A stretch of 64,000 nt of DNA from Dermacentor variabilis. Its lineage: Eukaryota > Arthropoda > Arachnida > Ixodida > Ixodidae. Within the stretch, counting starts at the first letter, position 1, and each line of letters starts with the position of its first letter. Positions 45,761-56,021 of this stretch are shown in pieces. The translations under genes and the position numbers were made by a program. The notes under the pieces are model-generated. The model had not been told where the DNA came from and did no database searches. It saw nothing but the letters and a program-made list of their open reading frames with translations. The DNA is taken from NCBI RefSeq assembly GCF_050947875.1, contig NC_134572.1:117900709-117964708 (forward strand), read 5' to 3'.

Positions 45761-46317
45761 TCTTCGACAAAGGCGGTGGTCCACCGTGCCAAAACGTCAG
45801 AAATATATTGCGCAAAAACAACGCATGCCGTACTCTTTTCGCTGAAATTTTACCTCGCAATGGCCAGCGTGATTCCTACACAGCACTATATACATGAACG
45901 CACATGACCGCTTTCCGAAAGCAATACGAGAAAAAAAAAAGAAAAAAGAAGACCGATTATGTCGTGTAATTGCTAAGGCGACGCACTATATACGTCGAGT
46001 ATCAAGTTGAGCGTGGTAGTAGTGCCCTCACCAAAGCGGTCGTGCGTACGAAATACTGAGCGCGCTGAGGCACATTGACTAGGAAGGGGCTTCAATTTAC
46101 TAGCAACGCAACGTCAGTGCTTTTTTTGTGTGTGTGTGTTTAATGCGAAATCATTATATGCCCCGTGAAGGGGAAATTCCTGCGTCCGGCGTTATCATCC
46201 GATGGTACCAAAACCCACGTGACCAAGTTATGACGTCACGTTTCCGGTGCTGGAACTGCCGGGGCTCGCACTGCGAAATGCCATGGCGCACACCCAAAAG
46301 AACGACCTGGCCCACTT

Positions 46318-46395
46318 CCAAATTGGATTAAGGTGAGTTAAAGTGGGTTACGGTGGATTAAGGTGGATTTTTATTTAAGGTGATAAGTTAGACGA
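46318..46395. repeat. GGATTAAGGTG array
   Basis: TTGGATTAAGG, TGAGTTAAAGTGGG, TTACGGTGGATTAAGG and TGGATTTTTATTTAAGGTG: about five degenerate units of 10-11 bp related to 28510-28645. Confidence 0.6.
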
Positions 46396-46597
46396 GTCCT
46401 CGAGCTCTCGCATTCAAATCAGGTAAGGATACTTAAGTGACTGTCAACTTCTTTTTTGTCACCCGACTAGACAGAACAATAAAAAAACAAGTCGCGCAAA
46501 CAAACGTACGCATTGTATGTACACATAAAGGTGCGCCGTGACTGCAACGGATATGATATGCTTCCTCGCGTAGGCCTTAAGACAGCTCTCCTCGAAC

Positions 46598-46629
46598 TCA
46601 AAAAAAGAAGAAGAAGAAGAAGGAGAAGA

Positions 46630-46707
<78 letters not shown>
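46598..46707. repeat. (AAG)n/(GA)n microsatellite
   Basis: A short AAG/AGG run (46598-46632) leads into a pure (GA)38 tract (46632-46707). The RER-rich frame across it is an artefact. Confidence 0.97.
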
Positions 46708-46708
<1 letters not shown>

Positions 46709-48720
46709 GCCTTGTTAGTTGACTCCGCCGTGCAGCAGATCCTGCCGGTGAAGACCTAATAAAGCTGGCAGTTCAGGAAGCTAAAGTGACTGTCGAGTTC
46801 ATGGCACGCTCGAATAAGCCGTGTGAGGCATAATATAATTAAGATGAGGGACCGCAGCAAGAAGCTTATAAAAACTTAAATTGCTCGGACTGATGCTTCA
46901 ATGTTAAAAAATTGGACGCTGTCGGATCGGACAGAGACAAGCCTTGCAAGCCTATACAAACAATCGCGAGACTTTGGAGCGCATCCTTATCTTTTTTCCC
47001 CTTTCTATTTCTGAAAGAAAAAAAAATCTATTGACTAAAGAGAGCGCCGGCGCACTTGCGAGTCGGTCGCCTGCCTTTCGTATGCGCAAAAATTGACGCT
47101 TGTACAAACTGACGCTTCACGCAAAAAAACTGACGCTTGTAAAAATGTCTGGCGGAGAAATGTCAGTGTCCGCGCTTTGATCGATGCGGCAAGTCGACGC
47201 GCGAAAGAGCGACTTGATGAGTCGATGAGGTTACAGGAATTGCGGCAGAGGGCGCCATGTGGGGTCCGCGCGGAAGTAAAGCCACGCGGTAAAGAACCGT
47301 TGCCTCTATAGAGTAAGCTTTCCTATTATTTCCCTTTTTTTTTTAAGCGGATAGCTTTTCTTTGGCTCCTTCGTCCATTTTCGGCTGTGGTCGCTGCGAG
47401 AGAGGGCTCCGGCAGGCGGGAGAGGAGGGTGGCAGTAACCTATAGCGCGCTGCTTGTGGCAACCTACACACATGTCGAGTCGGTATACGTACACATAGCC
47501 ACCTACACTAACGTTACAGATGTACTGGTTAGGGGCTCTGTTGTCTGTGGAATGACGCGATGAAATAGCAAGTGCCAACCCGAATGCCTTCGCTGCTACA
47601 AATGTGCGCCTTTAGACATTTGATAAAGTGAATAGCTTTCCCTTTTTTTTTTCTTCACAGATTGTTTCTTTTCTTGCCTCCTGCTCTTGCGTATACGTAA
47701 GCCTGTGTGTGCAGATTTGCTACAAGCTTAGTAATTTAATAACGGGAATGGAAGGAAGTGACAACACAAGAAAAGTACCTGCGCGCGCTAGGAGCCACGC
47801 CCGCAACCTGCCATGACGCATGTAAGCGTTGCGTCCCTCGGCCCACCTTCTTGGGTTTCTTTTTCGTACACTTAACGCATACAGCTGGGCCTGTTAGCTT
47901 TATTACAGACTTGATTAGGAATGCGAGGCTAGGCAATAGCGTAATGGTTAGCGCGCGGCCGCCTATTCATTTATTTGTTTGTTTGTTTATTTATTTATTC
48001 AGGAACCTACATCGCCCAGTCGGGCATTATTATAGAGGGGGTCGAAACAATAACCAGAATGAAGACACGGAAGCAAACAGGCACCAGTTGTCACTTGTGC
48101 ATTCGACTAAAGCATGCATCTTGCAAGGATGGAGAAAAAAAAACTTGCGGGAACATCTGCAACGCTACTATCCAGCTGATTCCACTATTGAATAGTTTAA
48201 AACAAAAAAGAAAAATGAAAAAGAAATAGACAAGAAATGCGCAACTGCGTCCGTACGACATCTTATTTCTCGAACCTTTTTAGCATGATCATTTCCGTGC
48301 AATATGTAGTATGGACTCGTCATGCCGAAACTCGTCACACCGGTTTCGTCACGAAAGAATGGAGTGGAGCTATTGTAATCGCCAAGATTTTCTTCTCTGG
48401 TGAAGAGCTTTCCAACGTAGTTCGCTCTTAATGCTAGTTGTACTGTAGAATTAATGTTATAACTACAATCGACAAAGCGTGCATTACGGTCTTGCGTGAG
48501 TTCAGGCTTATAGATTAATTAGCCTTTGGCCACGAGGATCTCACAGTCTACAGGCATATGCAAGGATTGGTCACACATTGGCGACATACAGATCTTCTTT
48601 AAGGCTTTTTGGGTCAGATTTGAAGTTACCTTTAAAGAAATGGAACAGATCACTGGCAACTACCGAATTGCCGCAGGACTTCACACAGGCTCCACTGCTG
48701 GGTGAGGGGCAGGAAGGGAC
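46708..48720. other. No supportable gene
   Basis: Mostly low-complexity and unique-looking sequence. At 47084-47145 the word TTGACGCTTGTAAAA occurs three times (ACTGACGCTTG-type units), a small tandem repeat. 47930-47965 (AATAGCGTAATGGTTAGCGCG) resembles a truncated tRNA A-box region. A (TTTG)/(TTTA) run lies at 47972-48000. No protein motif was recognised. Confidence 0.35.
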
Positions 48721-48727
48721 AGTGCTC

Positions 48728-48886
<159 letters not shown>

Positions 48887-48887
48887 A

Positions 48888-49255
48888 GGAAGCCAACAAG
48901 CAAAGACAGCAAGGACAACATAGGGGAAATTACTTGTACTTACTAATTGAATTAAAGGCATGATATATCAATGGAAATGAATTGGGCGAAATGGTGGCGC
49001 TGGCTAACCCTGCCAGGGTTAGTTATAGTAGTAAAACATAAATATCACAAAAGTGGATGGGAAAACAGCGCCGCGGTAGCTCATTAGGTAAGAGCATCTC
49101 ACGCGTAATGCGAAGACGTGGGTTCGTATCCCACCTGCGGCCAGCTGCTTTTTCATCCACTTTCGTTTCCATTAAAATATCAGTTCCTTAATTTAATTAG
49201 TAAGTACAAGTAATTTCCGCTATGTTGTCCTTAGTGTCTTTGTTTGCTGGCTTCT
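48888..49255 (+). mobile_element. Terminal-inverted-repeat element enclosing a tRNA-Thr-like unit
   Basis: The left terminus 48888-48954 (GGAAGCCAACAAGCAAAGAC ... TTACTTGTACTTACTAATTG) and right terminus 49188-49255 are inverted copies at about 85-90 percent by eye. Inverted homology then continues inward (TCAATGGAAATGAA, and AAAGTGGATG...AACAGC against GCTGCTTTTTCATCCACTTT) up to the tRNA-like unit. The left arm is interrupted by about 65 bp (48984-49050), including CTGGCTAACCCTGCCAGGGTTAG. No protein is encoded. A relative lies at 56019-56249. The mix of SINE-like RNA head and DNA-transposon-like ends is unusual. Confidence 0.7.
49070..49141 (+). tRNA. tRNA-Thr-like unit inside the element (72 nt)
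   Basis: The acceptor stem GCCGCGG pairs with CTGCGGC (one G-U). The D arm contains TAGCTCATTAGGTAAGAGC. The anticodon arm TCTCA/TGCGA has one mismatch, and loop CGCGTAA gives anticodon CGT (Thr) but lacks the invariant U33. The T arm has GTGGGTTCGTATCCCAC. An intact A box and B box mean Pol III could transcribe it. The repeat context and the altered position 33 argue against a functional tRNA gene. Confidence 0.55.
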
Positions 49256-49259
49256 TTTG

Positions 49260-49465
49260 ATATCATCATCAGCCTGGTTACGCCCACTGCAGGGTAAAGG
49301 CCTCTCCCATACTTCTCCAACTGCCCCGGTCATGTACTAATTGTGGCCATGTTGTCCCTGCAAACTTCTTGATCTCATCCGCCCACCTAACTTCCTGCCG
49401 CCCTCTGCTACGCTTCCCGTCCCTTGGAATCCAGTCCGTAACCCTTAATGACCATCGGTTATCTT

Positions 49466-49468
<3 letters not shown>
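49260..49468 (-). pseudogene. RTE-type LINE ORF C-terminus, 3' end
   Basis: The minus strand encodes, up to a TAA at 49278, NRWSLRVTDWIPRDGKRSRG, RQEVRWADEIKKFAG, W-P-Q, DR-G-S-W and EAF. The pattern W-x-x-R-V-x-x-W ... R-x-R-G-R-x-x-x-R-W-x-D-x-I ... A-x-D-R-x-x-W-x-x-x-x-E-A-F is the conserved C-terminal tail of RTE-type (BovB-like) elements. The frame is open here, but only about 65 codons remain. The 5' side is cut at a (TA)n tract (49469-49502). The 3' tail (ATCATCATCAG on the plus strand) directly abuts the tRNA-containing element. Confidence 0.8.

Positions 49469-49502
<34 letters not shown>
49469..49502. repeat. (TA)n microsatellite
   Basis: About 17 TA units at the 5' truncation point of the RTE relic. 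Confidence 0.95.
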
Positions 49503-49505
<3 letters not shown>

Positions 49506-50266
49506 GACCTGGCTTTCACAGGAACAACAAAACATTGCAGAAGACCCGTCTGAGCCACGCCTAGCCCGATCTCCGTTGGCCACAGCCAGCTCTACAAATA
49601 GTAATCGAGCCACCGTTTATTTAAACGTATATGCTCTGTTTGTAAGATACGATGTATCGCCGTTATTATTCCCCCGTCCTTCCTTTTTTTTTTACGCAGT
49701 GCCGGCCAACGGACCGACAGCGTCGTCGGCAGTGCGTGCTGTGCCGTCGCAGTCCCGTTCCGAAGGGGAGGGACACGAACGACGCGCGCGGCGGCAGCGT
49801 ACTCGTCGTGTGTATGCATGCACGCGCGCGGCGTCTTTGTTCGGCGCGACCGCATGCGCGCGCGGTGTGCGTGAACCGCGCCCACCTGTGCCACTCGGCT
49901 GCGCTGCTCGGCTTTGTGTCCCGACAGGCACGGCCTCGATGTGCGGGTTTCGCCGCGAATGAATAAAAAAAAAAAAAATGAAGGCGACGAAGAAAGAAGA
50001 GGAGAACGGAAGCCGCCGCCGCTGTGCACGGCAGGACTCGGCGTGCGCCGCCGCCGCCTGAGGTGCGGGACACACATTTTGGCCTTTCGAGCACGCGTCC
50101 TTTTTCCTGGTCAAGGAATCGCATTGCGTTATAACGGGAGTCCGGCGGTGCCCGTCTGCGGGTGCCACTTCCGTCTCGAGAGAGAGGTTGTCTTCGACAG
50201 AGGCAGTGTTGTTCCACGACAGATCCACGACGGGGGAAAGATGGAGGCAGTAGCAGCAGCAGTTTA

Positions 50267-50366
50267 TTAGTCGTAGTAGTAGTAGTAGTAGCTAGTAGTA
50301 GTAGTAGTAGCTAGTAGTAGTAGTTAGTAGTAGTAGTAGTAGTTAGTAGTAGTAGTTAGTAGTTCT
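50267..50366. repeat. Degenerate (TAG)n tract
   Basis: Runs of TAG/AGT separated by CTAG or TTAG interruptions, about 100 bp. It ends 40 bp before a young SINE. Confidence 0.9.
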
Positions 50367-50415
50367 TGTAGTATAACTAGTATGAGTTAGTTGTATAGTT
50401 GCTCATAAACTTGTA

Positions 50416-50650
50416 ACCCGCCGTGGTTGCTCAGTGGCTATGGTGTTAGGCTGCTGAGCACGAGGTCGCGCGATCGAATCCCGGCTCCGGCGGCCGCATT
50501 TCGTTGGGGGCGAAATGCGAAAACACCCGTGTACTTAGATTTAGGTGCACGTTAAATAACCCCAAGTGGTCGAAATTTCCGGAGCCCTCCACTACGGCGT
50601 GCCTCATAATCAGAAAGTGGTTTTAGCACGTAAAACCCCATAATTTTTTT
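50416..50650 (+). mobile_element. Young tRNA-headed SINE with 10-bp target-site duplication
   Basis: TAAACTTGTA flanks the element on both sides (50406-50415 and 50651-50660). The head CCCGCCGTGGTTGCTCAGTGG contains the A-box region, and GGTCGCGCGATCGAATCCC is the B box. The body is CATTTCGTTGGGGGCGAAAT, GTGTACTTAGATTTAGGTGC, CGTTAAATAACCCC, GGAGCCCTCCACTACGGCG and CATAATCAGAAAGTGGTTTT. The 3' end is AGCACGTAAAACCCCATAA plus a T-rich tail. It matches the ixodid tick Ruka-type SINE as I know it; a consensus comparison would settle the name. Mobilisation by a LINE in trans is inferred. Confidence 0.93.
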
Positions 50651-50660
50651 TAAACTTGTA

Positions 50661-51395
50661 GGATTACAGATGGAGTAGAATATAGGTACAGTGGCAGAAA
50701 CTGGGTTGTTTATTGAAGCAAACAACTAAATATAGGAAAAAAGGGAAAGGAATTGCTCCTGACCGCACTGTAACTATATCTAGCGCAGTCTTCTGACGGT
50801 GGTTAGCAGTGAATGGATACGGGTATGGTATGGCAGAAGGACAGGGAGGAAGAGGGCAGCAGAGAGCACGGAGCAAATAGTACTTACTCGCTATTAACTA
50901 ATCCAGACATGTAGCTTCTTCGGTGTAGCTCGTGATGGTCGCGTAGTGAAAGCATCACGCCGTGTATGTACGTCGCACTTTAACGCAACGTGCTACAACG
51001 CACTTCGGAGTCCTTGACGATCCTAACCTCCAGAGAGGCATCTCGGTCAATCTTGGTTTGCACCACGCGCCCCACCAGTATTCATCGCGGTTCTTGCGAA
51101 TATATCACAGCATGTCGGGTATGGGTAAAATTTATTCACAGTGGGGCGGTGGAACGTAGTGTGGGAAGCAACCGAGTTAAAGAAAACCTCCCACGCTTCT
51201 TTCTTTCCTCCTTTCTTTGACTGCACGGCTTGACATATACGACATGCCGAAGAAATCCTTGCAGGCCCTTCTTCGTGAAGGAGCTCCACAAGTGGCCTGT
51301 GGAACTTATCTGGTGTAGTTAACCGTTCGTGTAGTCTGTGAAGTCCTTCCGTATCCGGGCGCCTCTAAGTACTTTCTCTCTCGCGGCCTTTGTCC
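50661..51395. other. No supportable gene
   Basis: Mixed-composition sequence without protein motifs. Nothing here resembles the internal region of the LTR element that follows: there is no polypurine tract directly left of 51400. Confidence 0.4.
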
Positions 51396-51759
51396 CTGGT
51401 GTTACGTTTCGCCTACAACGCGCGGTATAGCCGGCGCGGATGCAACGGACGCCGGGGCTTCGTTCAAAGCGGCGGACATTTTGGCCCGTTCGGCGCCGCT
51501 GCTACGCCTCCCCGCCAAGCGCGTCCAGGCATGTTCCAATGCCACGTGTCTTCGTGTGTGCGTGTGTGTGTGTGTGCATGTTGGTGCCCACGCTTGTCAA
51601 AGCGCGGCAGCCGGGGAGAGGAGCTCCCCCAACTGTGAAGCGAAGAGGTCTGACCGGCGCCGGCCCGGCGGATGCGTCACCTACTCGTCTCAACGTGCCC
51701 GAGCGGCGCATCACGTGCCCCTCTGACGAGGCGTTCCTTCTTGCCCTCAACTGCGAGAG

Positions 51760-51766
51760 TATAAAA
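51760..51766 (+). promoter_or_regulatory. LTR TATA box
   Basis: TATAAAA within GAGAGTATAAAAGCAGC, about 110 bp left of the AATAAA in the solo LTR. It could start transcription into flanking DNA to the right. Confidence 0.75.
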
Positions 51767-51876
51767 GCAGCTCCCCCGGACGCCAAGAGAGAGGCTCCGA
51801 TTTCTTCAGTTGAGTTACGTGCTCTCCCGTCTCTCCACTTCGGTCGACCTGACCGCCCGCTCTTTTGCGATGCTAG

Positions 51877-51882
51877 AATAAA
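51877..51882 (+). terminator. LTR polyadenylation signal
   Basis: AATAAA in CTAGAATAAACAAG, followed within 20 bp by the GT-containing AAGTTGTCCTGTT. It is the expected R-region signal of the solo LTR. Confidence 0.7.
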
Positions 51883-52805
51883 CAAGTTGTCCTGTTACCA
51901 GTCGACTCATGCTTTGCCGGGACCTTCGGATGCTTCCAGTTGTGCCCCAGGCCGCCAGGCCAACGCTACCCTTGGGGCTTGCGACCCATATGCAACAACG
52001 GGCGTCAGCGCTGAGATTCCAACACTGGGCACAGCCACAGCTTGTGGCGAGCATGCGGGTCTACTGTGGGGTGAGTCTACTATAGAGCAGTGAGCGGGCC
52101 CGGGCTGGCCTGGCCGCGCGTAAAGCGATTCTTTTTTTGACGGGCCTGGGCCGGGCTCGAAGCCGTGGGCCTAAGCCACGCCCGAGTGCGTTCATTAATG
52201 AGCCTAAGTCGGGCACTTTCGAACACACGCTGGCGTTCTGCATAGATCCAAGGCATTCTGCGCATAGCTCGATCGAGTGACAAGTTGGAAAAACTGGCTC
52301 TTGATCACCTTAGCAACCAGACAAAAGAAAAGAGCTTTATTTCTATCTTTTTTTAAAGTGGTTCTATAGTCCTTTTTGCAGCTACAAAAACAGGCTTTGT
52401 TCTCGCGAAAATGAAATTATACCGCAAGACGTTCTCGATGCAGTCTGATTGTCACCGCTATTTGCGATTGCACTATTTCATTGACCTCGATACCATTTTT
52501 TTCTTTATTACGTCATTTCACCGCTTTTCTTTATTTTATTTAATGCACCCCATTGGCAATTGCTCTGTGGGCACTGCAGTACGCATAGATGCCTTCCACC
52601 TTAAGATGATTGACAGTTCTTCGTGGGGCTTCAGCTCATGCATGAGAATTTCTTCGTCGTGGGCTCAGCATGGTTGGCATAATGCAGCGTATTTCCCACA
52701 AATTTTTTCGTGACCTATAGAGTAGGCTCATCTAAACTTTCAGCTGCCTTTGCCGCCTGATATAATTTCGATTTTTTTTCTTTTCTTGCTGTAAGAGCCA
52801 TTTTT

Positions 52806-52870
52806 ATTGCGATAGCAATTAGGACACTTAAGGGGCGCTCGCGCTGCCGCCGGCGCCGCCGTGCTGTCAC
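52806..52870. mobile_element. Truncated end of the palindrome-ended element
   Basis: ATTGCGATAGCAAT (52806-52819) is the exact reverse complement of the right terminus of the 32218-32996 element. It is followed by GGACACTT and a GCCGCCGGCGCCGCCG run, matching the inverted order of that element's right end. Similarity is lost after about 65 bp. Confidence 0.6.
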
Positions 52871-53508
52871 TGTATCGACGCGCATCCATGCGTGGTTAGT
52901 GCATGCATGCAGGTTAGTAGGGTTACTAGAGACGCGGAGAGCGTTTATAGCAACAAAAAGCGTCGAAGCTGCAGGTCACCCTCGCGCAGGGTATGAAACC
53001 GGGCAAGCTGGTGTTGTTCCGTTTGTGCCACGTGGTGTAACAAGATCGATATCGCTCTCGCGCTTTTCTCTATCGCCTCTGCCGGAGATGGGGTGTAATA
53101 GACTTTTTTTTTTCACGCTATGGCATCAGTGCCTTCATGACCCCAGAAAATACTTCCGGTCGCGCTTCTTCTTCTTCTTCTTTTTTTTTTTTTTTTTACA
53201 GCAAGGTTAGCCAAGAAAAAAGTATTTTGTCGTCCAGTATGCTGTAGGCACATATTCTTGATGTGTTCAGTTATTAAGAACATGTGCCATGCGTCGAGCT
53301 CATTATATGGGTTTTTTGTTGTTGTTGTTGCACTTAACAATATAATTCACTCGTCGAACTCTACAGTAAAACTGCTGCCATCTGAAGGGTTCTATATAAG
53401 TTTATAAGCTATTGTAACTTGCGTTGTTCTATATATAGAGCTTAACCGGATGTCCTCTGGGAAGTGTGTAAGCATAAAAAGGGTGCTCTTCTGGCTTCCA
53501 CTATATAT

Positions 53509-53794
53509 ATATGCAAATGCCACGTAGCTGGACAGAACGAAAGGTAATGTTATTTGCCGTCGCTTGGAGATACTCAGATGTTTTTTTTTTTTTTGCATTA
53601 CGCCTAATTACATAACTAGTCTTAATTAACAATAATCTTCTCAAATATTATAATTATAATTAGATGCAAAAGCTGTCAATGAGAAAATTGTAGGGCAACA
53701 CGGAAAAAAAAAACTATCCCGATCGGCACAGCTTTCTGTTGCTCAATACGTGCTGCGTGAGAGTGTTTTATTCCACTGAGCATGAAAGAAGCCC
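53509..53794 (+). repeat. Dispersed repeat family, copy B
   Basis: Colinear with 13313-13612, including GCAAATGCCACGTAGCTGG, GGTAATGTTATT, TACGCCTAATTAC, GCTGTCAATGAGAAAATTG, GTTGCTCAATACGTGCTG and GAAAGAAGCCCGCGAA. A T-run (53581-53595) and an A-run (53704-53713) differ in length from copy A. Confidence 0.7.
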
Positions 53795-54650
53795 GCGAAT
53801 ACACGAAAGGCGACTCGATTGAGCGGCCAAGTCGAGCGGCAATAGTGCGCGTATTCGCGCAAGTGGAGTGACCGGGAGTTAATTGCGCTCTCGCCTCAAC
53901 AGCAAACACTACGAGTGCTTGCGTGTGAATTACACCGGTCTATGACTCTCTCACTTATACGCCCACACGTAGTGCTTTGCGAGCGACCAAGGCGCCTATT
54001 CTTTATTTTCTTTTTTTTACGCGACACGCTTTAAGTATGTCCGTAATTCGTTCGCGTATACCTTTAATCAGATTCTTTTAACCGTTTTTTGAAGTTAAGG
54101 GCTTCTTTGGCGACTTCGGATCGATCCGACTATATATCTGGCTACTCTCGTCTCTCCAAGTTAAGGCGATTCGAAGCCTTATACATACAACCAAGTTAGT
54201 TTAAAGCTATGCACGTAGCAGGAATAATGAATATAGTTAGCGCAAAAAAAGAAAAGCTTTACATGAAACCTATAGCATGCGATCGCTCAAAGTGCGCGCG
54301 CCTATATGTACTTTACTCAACGGCGGAAAAAAAATGTGGGCCGATCCCGGAGATAGTGCAGTGAAAACAACAAACTTGCTTCACCAATCAGGCCGATGTC
54401 GATCAACCGCTGTTGACTCGCGTTTTCTTTTTCCTTTACTTTTTTTTTCTTTTCCGATAAATGGATGTTTCTGTGGGTTTTATTTTTAGCTTTTATTAGC
54501 TTATAGTCACCCGGAGGTACCATGCCAGACATCTCGCCATAGGCTAACATCCTCGTATCTCATTAATGTCTCTCTCACACTTGTAAGCACACGCCTTCAC
54601 GGGCCTGTGCGCGCCGATTTATATGGAAATTGAATAAATCCGGCTTCTAC

Positions 54651-54776
54651 ACTGTAAAGTAATTTACACCCTTCAAAAAAGTGAATAAGGGTGCAAACTG
54701 GCCTATAACTCGCACCGTTACACTCAAAAAGGAATGTTAACGATTTACACCCTTATGCAAACTTAAGGGTGTAAGG
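54651..54776. repeat. Repeat rich in TTTACACCCTT
   Basis: TTTACACCCTT occurs at 54663 and 54744, and its complement AAGGGTGTAA at 54764. TTACACCCTTA (54745-54755) and TAAGGGTGTAA (54764-54774) form a perfect 11-bp hairpin. It is probably a small dispersed element; the boundaries are unclear. Confidence 0.45.
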
Positions 54777-55348
54777 GCTGCAGAATTTCGATTGCAAGGA
54801 ATGTTCGAACGGGTTGACTGATAGCGCTTTGCGTTCCTGAGACTGTAGCAGGCGCAGCAGCAGTGGAATATAAGGTTCGGGATTGAAATTCCAGACTGCT
54901 TCCCTGCACTAAAGGTCATCTCAGTGCAAAGACCGTTTCGCGTCAGCAATTATTGCCTGCACGGCTGAATTTTCATTACTCGCGAACGCATTGAGTTGAG
55001 CCTTTTTTTTAAACTGTGTTTTAATGACCGTGCCACGTAAAGCAAAATTGAAACAATCTTTTTAGCTTTATTTCTGGCCATGGAGAGCACATTGGCGCGA
55101 GAGAGAAAAAATGTAATGAAACGTTATTTCAGTTTTAACCTAATTAGTGTAGCAATTAATCAGTGAGTAGTTGATTTGCTGTATACTATCCACAGGTGGA
55201 ACTTCACTCCATGCGTATATCAAAAGCATAACTTTGGGCTTTGTGCGTTAAGCTTCCCGCGCGTAATTCACCATTTTGAGGCAACAAGCTCTCCGTGTAG
55301 GCATATGTGATACATTGGGCATTATTGCGGGCGCGTTGGTTTCTCTTC

Positions 55349-55586
55349 ACCCGCCGTGGTTGCTCAGTGGCTATGGTGTTAAGCTGCTGAGCACGAGGTC
55401 CTGGGATCGAATCCCGGCCACGGCGGCCGCATTTCGATGGGGGCGAAATGCGAAAACACCCGTGTACTTAGATTTAGGTGCACGTTAAAGAACCCCAGGT
55501 GGTCAAAATTTCCGGAGTTCTCCACTACGGCGTGCCTCATAATCAGAAAGTGGTTTTGGCACGTAAAACCCCCCCCCCCCCTTTTT
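55349..55586 (+). mobile_element. Young tRNA-headed SINE with 9-bp target-site duplication
   Basis: TTTCTCTTC flanks the element (55340-55348 and 55587-55595). The sequence follows 50416-50650 closely, with an intact B box (CTGGGATCGAATCCC) and the fuller body CACGTTAAAGAACCCCAGG, CGGAGTTCTCCACTACGG and TTTTGGCACGTAAAACCCC. The 3' end is a C-run followed by a T-run. Few differences from the other young copies. Confidence 0.93.
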
Positions 55587-55937
55587 TTTCTCTTCGTCAC
55601 AGGGGAACAGCGCAGGAATCCCGCGAAGAGAACCAGAAAGAAGACACACGCAGCACTGCACTTTTCGCAAAACGTCAGTTTTCTTTATGCTGATCGCCAG
55701 AACAAAACGAGATAACCATGCACGCACGGTGCTTCTCATGTCGTTATCGCACATGTCGAAGGTGGCTTTCTAAAAAAAAAAATTGAAAAAGAACGTCGAC
55801 TCTCGCTCGCGCAAGGCTACGGATCGAAGCACGTCATATGCAATATTCACCCGCACGTGCTGTTTCAACCTAGTAAGCGCTGATTTGCTTCTATAGAAAT
55901 AATCTTACAGTTACCGAAGGCGGCTTTGCAGCCACAG

Positions 55938-55939
<2 letters not shown>

Positions 55940-56018
<79 letters not shown>
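55940..56018. repeat. (AT)n microsatellite
   Basis: About 39 AT units directly adjoining the left arm of the palindromic element; they sit where the relative at 48888 has its left terminus. Confidence 0.97.

Positions 56019-56021
<3 letters not shown>

Larger units (their letters stand above)
45531..45833. mobile_element. Foldback element with tandem hammerhead-like motifs
   Basis: The outer ends are inverted: GTACGACATGCGCGTTGTTT (from 45531) matches the reverse complement of 45812-45833 (AACAACGCATGCCGTAC). The inverted homology continues inward for about 70 bp per side. Inside are four direct copies, on the minus strand, of a 34-38-nt motif (45566-45599, 45618-45651, 45670-45707, 45727-45760) spaced about 52-57 bp, plus one inverted, degraded copy (45762-45800). 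AT-rich linkers such as AATATATT separate them. No protein is encoded. See the motif entries for the ribozyme argument. Confidence 0.65.
51400..52024 (+). mobile_element. Solo LTR of an LTR retrotransposon
   Basis: Starts TGTTACG and ends CCAACA, the TGTT...AACA arrangement typical of LTRs. CTGG flanks both sides (51396-51399 and 52025-52028), a 4-bp target-site duplication. Inside, TATAAAA lies at 51760-51766 and AATAAA at 51877-51882, in the order and spacing expected of U3-R-U5. A GT-rich run (51553-51578) lies in U3. No primer-binding site, polypurine tract or gag-pol sequence adjoins it, so the internal region was probably lost by LTR-LTR recombination. A Ty3/gypsy origin is likely from the 4-bp duplication but unproven. 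The 217-codon frame across the LTR is not a gene. Confidence 0.88.

Noticed and set aside
45531..45833. CRISPR array (regular spaced repeats)
   Set aside because: The repeats are 34-38 bp with near-identical AT-rich linkers instead of unique spacers, and the DNA is animal. The ribozyme-like core explains the conservation better.
49070..49141. A functional tRNA-Thr gene
   Set aside because: The cloverleaf is good, but U33 is replaced by G, the anticodon stem has a mismatch, and the unit lies inside a repeated element with inverted ends.
49592..50228. Overlapping 161-, 178- and 183-codon minus-strand frames
   Set aside because: Three frames open at once on one strand plus others on the opposite strand point to GC-rich, stop-poor sequence. 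There is no domain.
51440..52093. 217-codon plus-strand frame
   Set aside because: It coincides with the solo LTR (TG...CA ends, TATA box, AATAAA, target duplication). LTRs do not encode protein.
52080..52215. GGGCCTGGGCCGGGCTCG-like stretch as a coding or regulatory island
   Set aside because: It reads as a degenerate GC-rich minisatellite, similar to 17255-17340, with no motif beyond the repeat.
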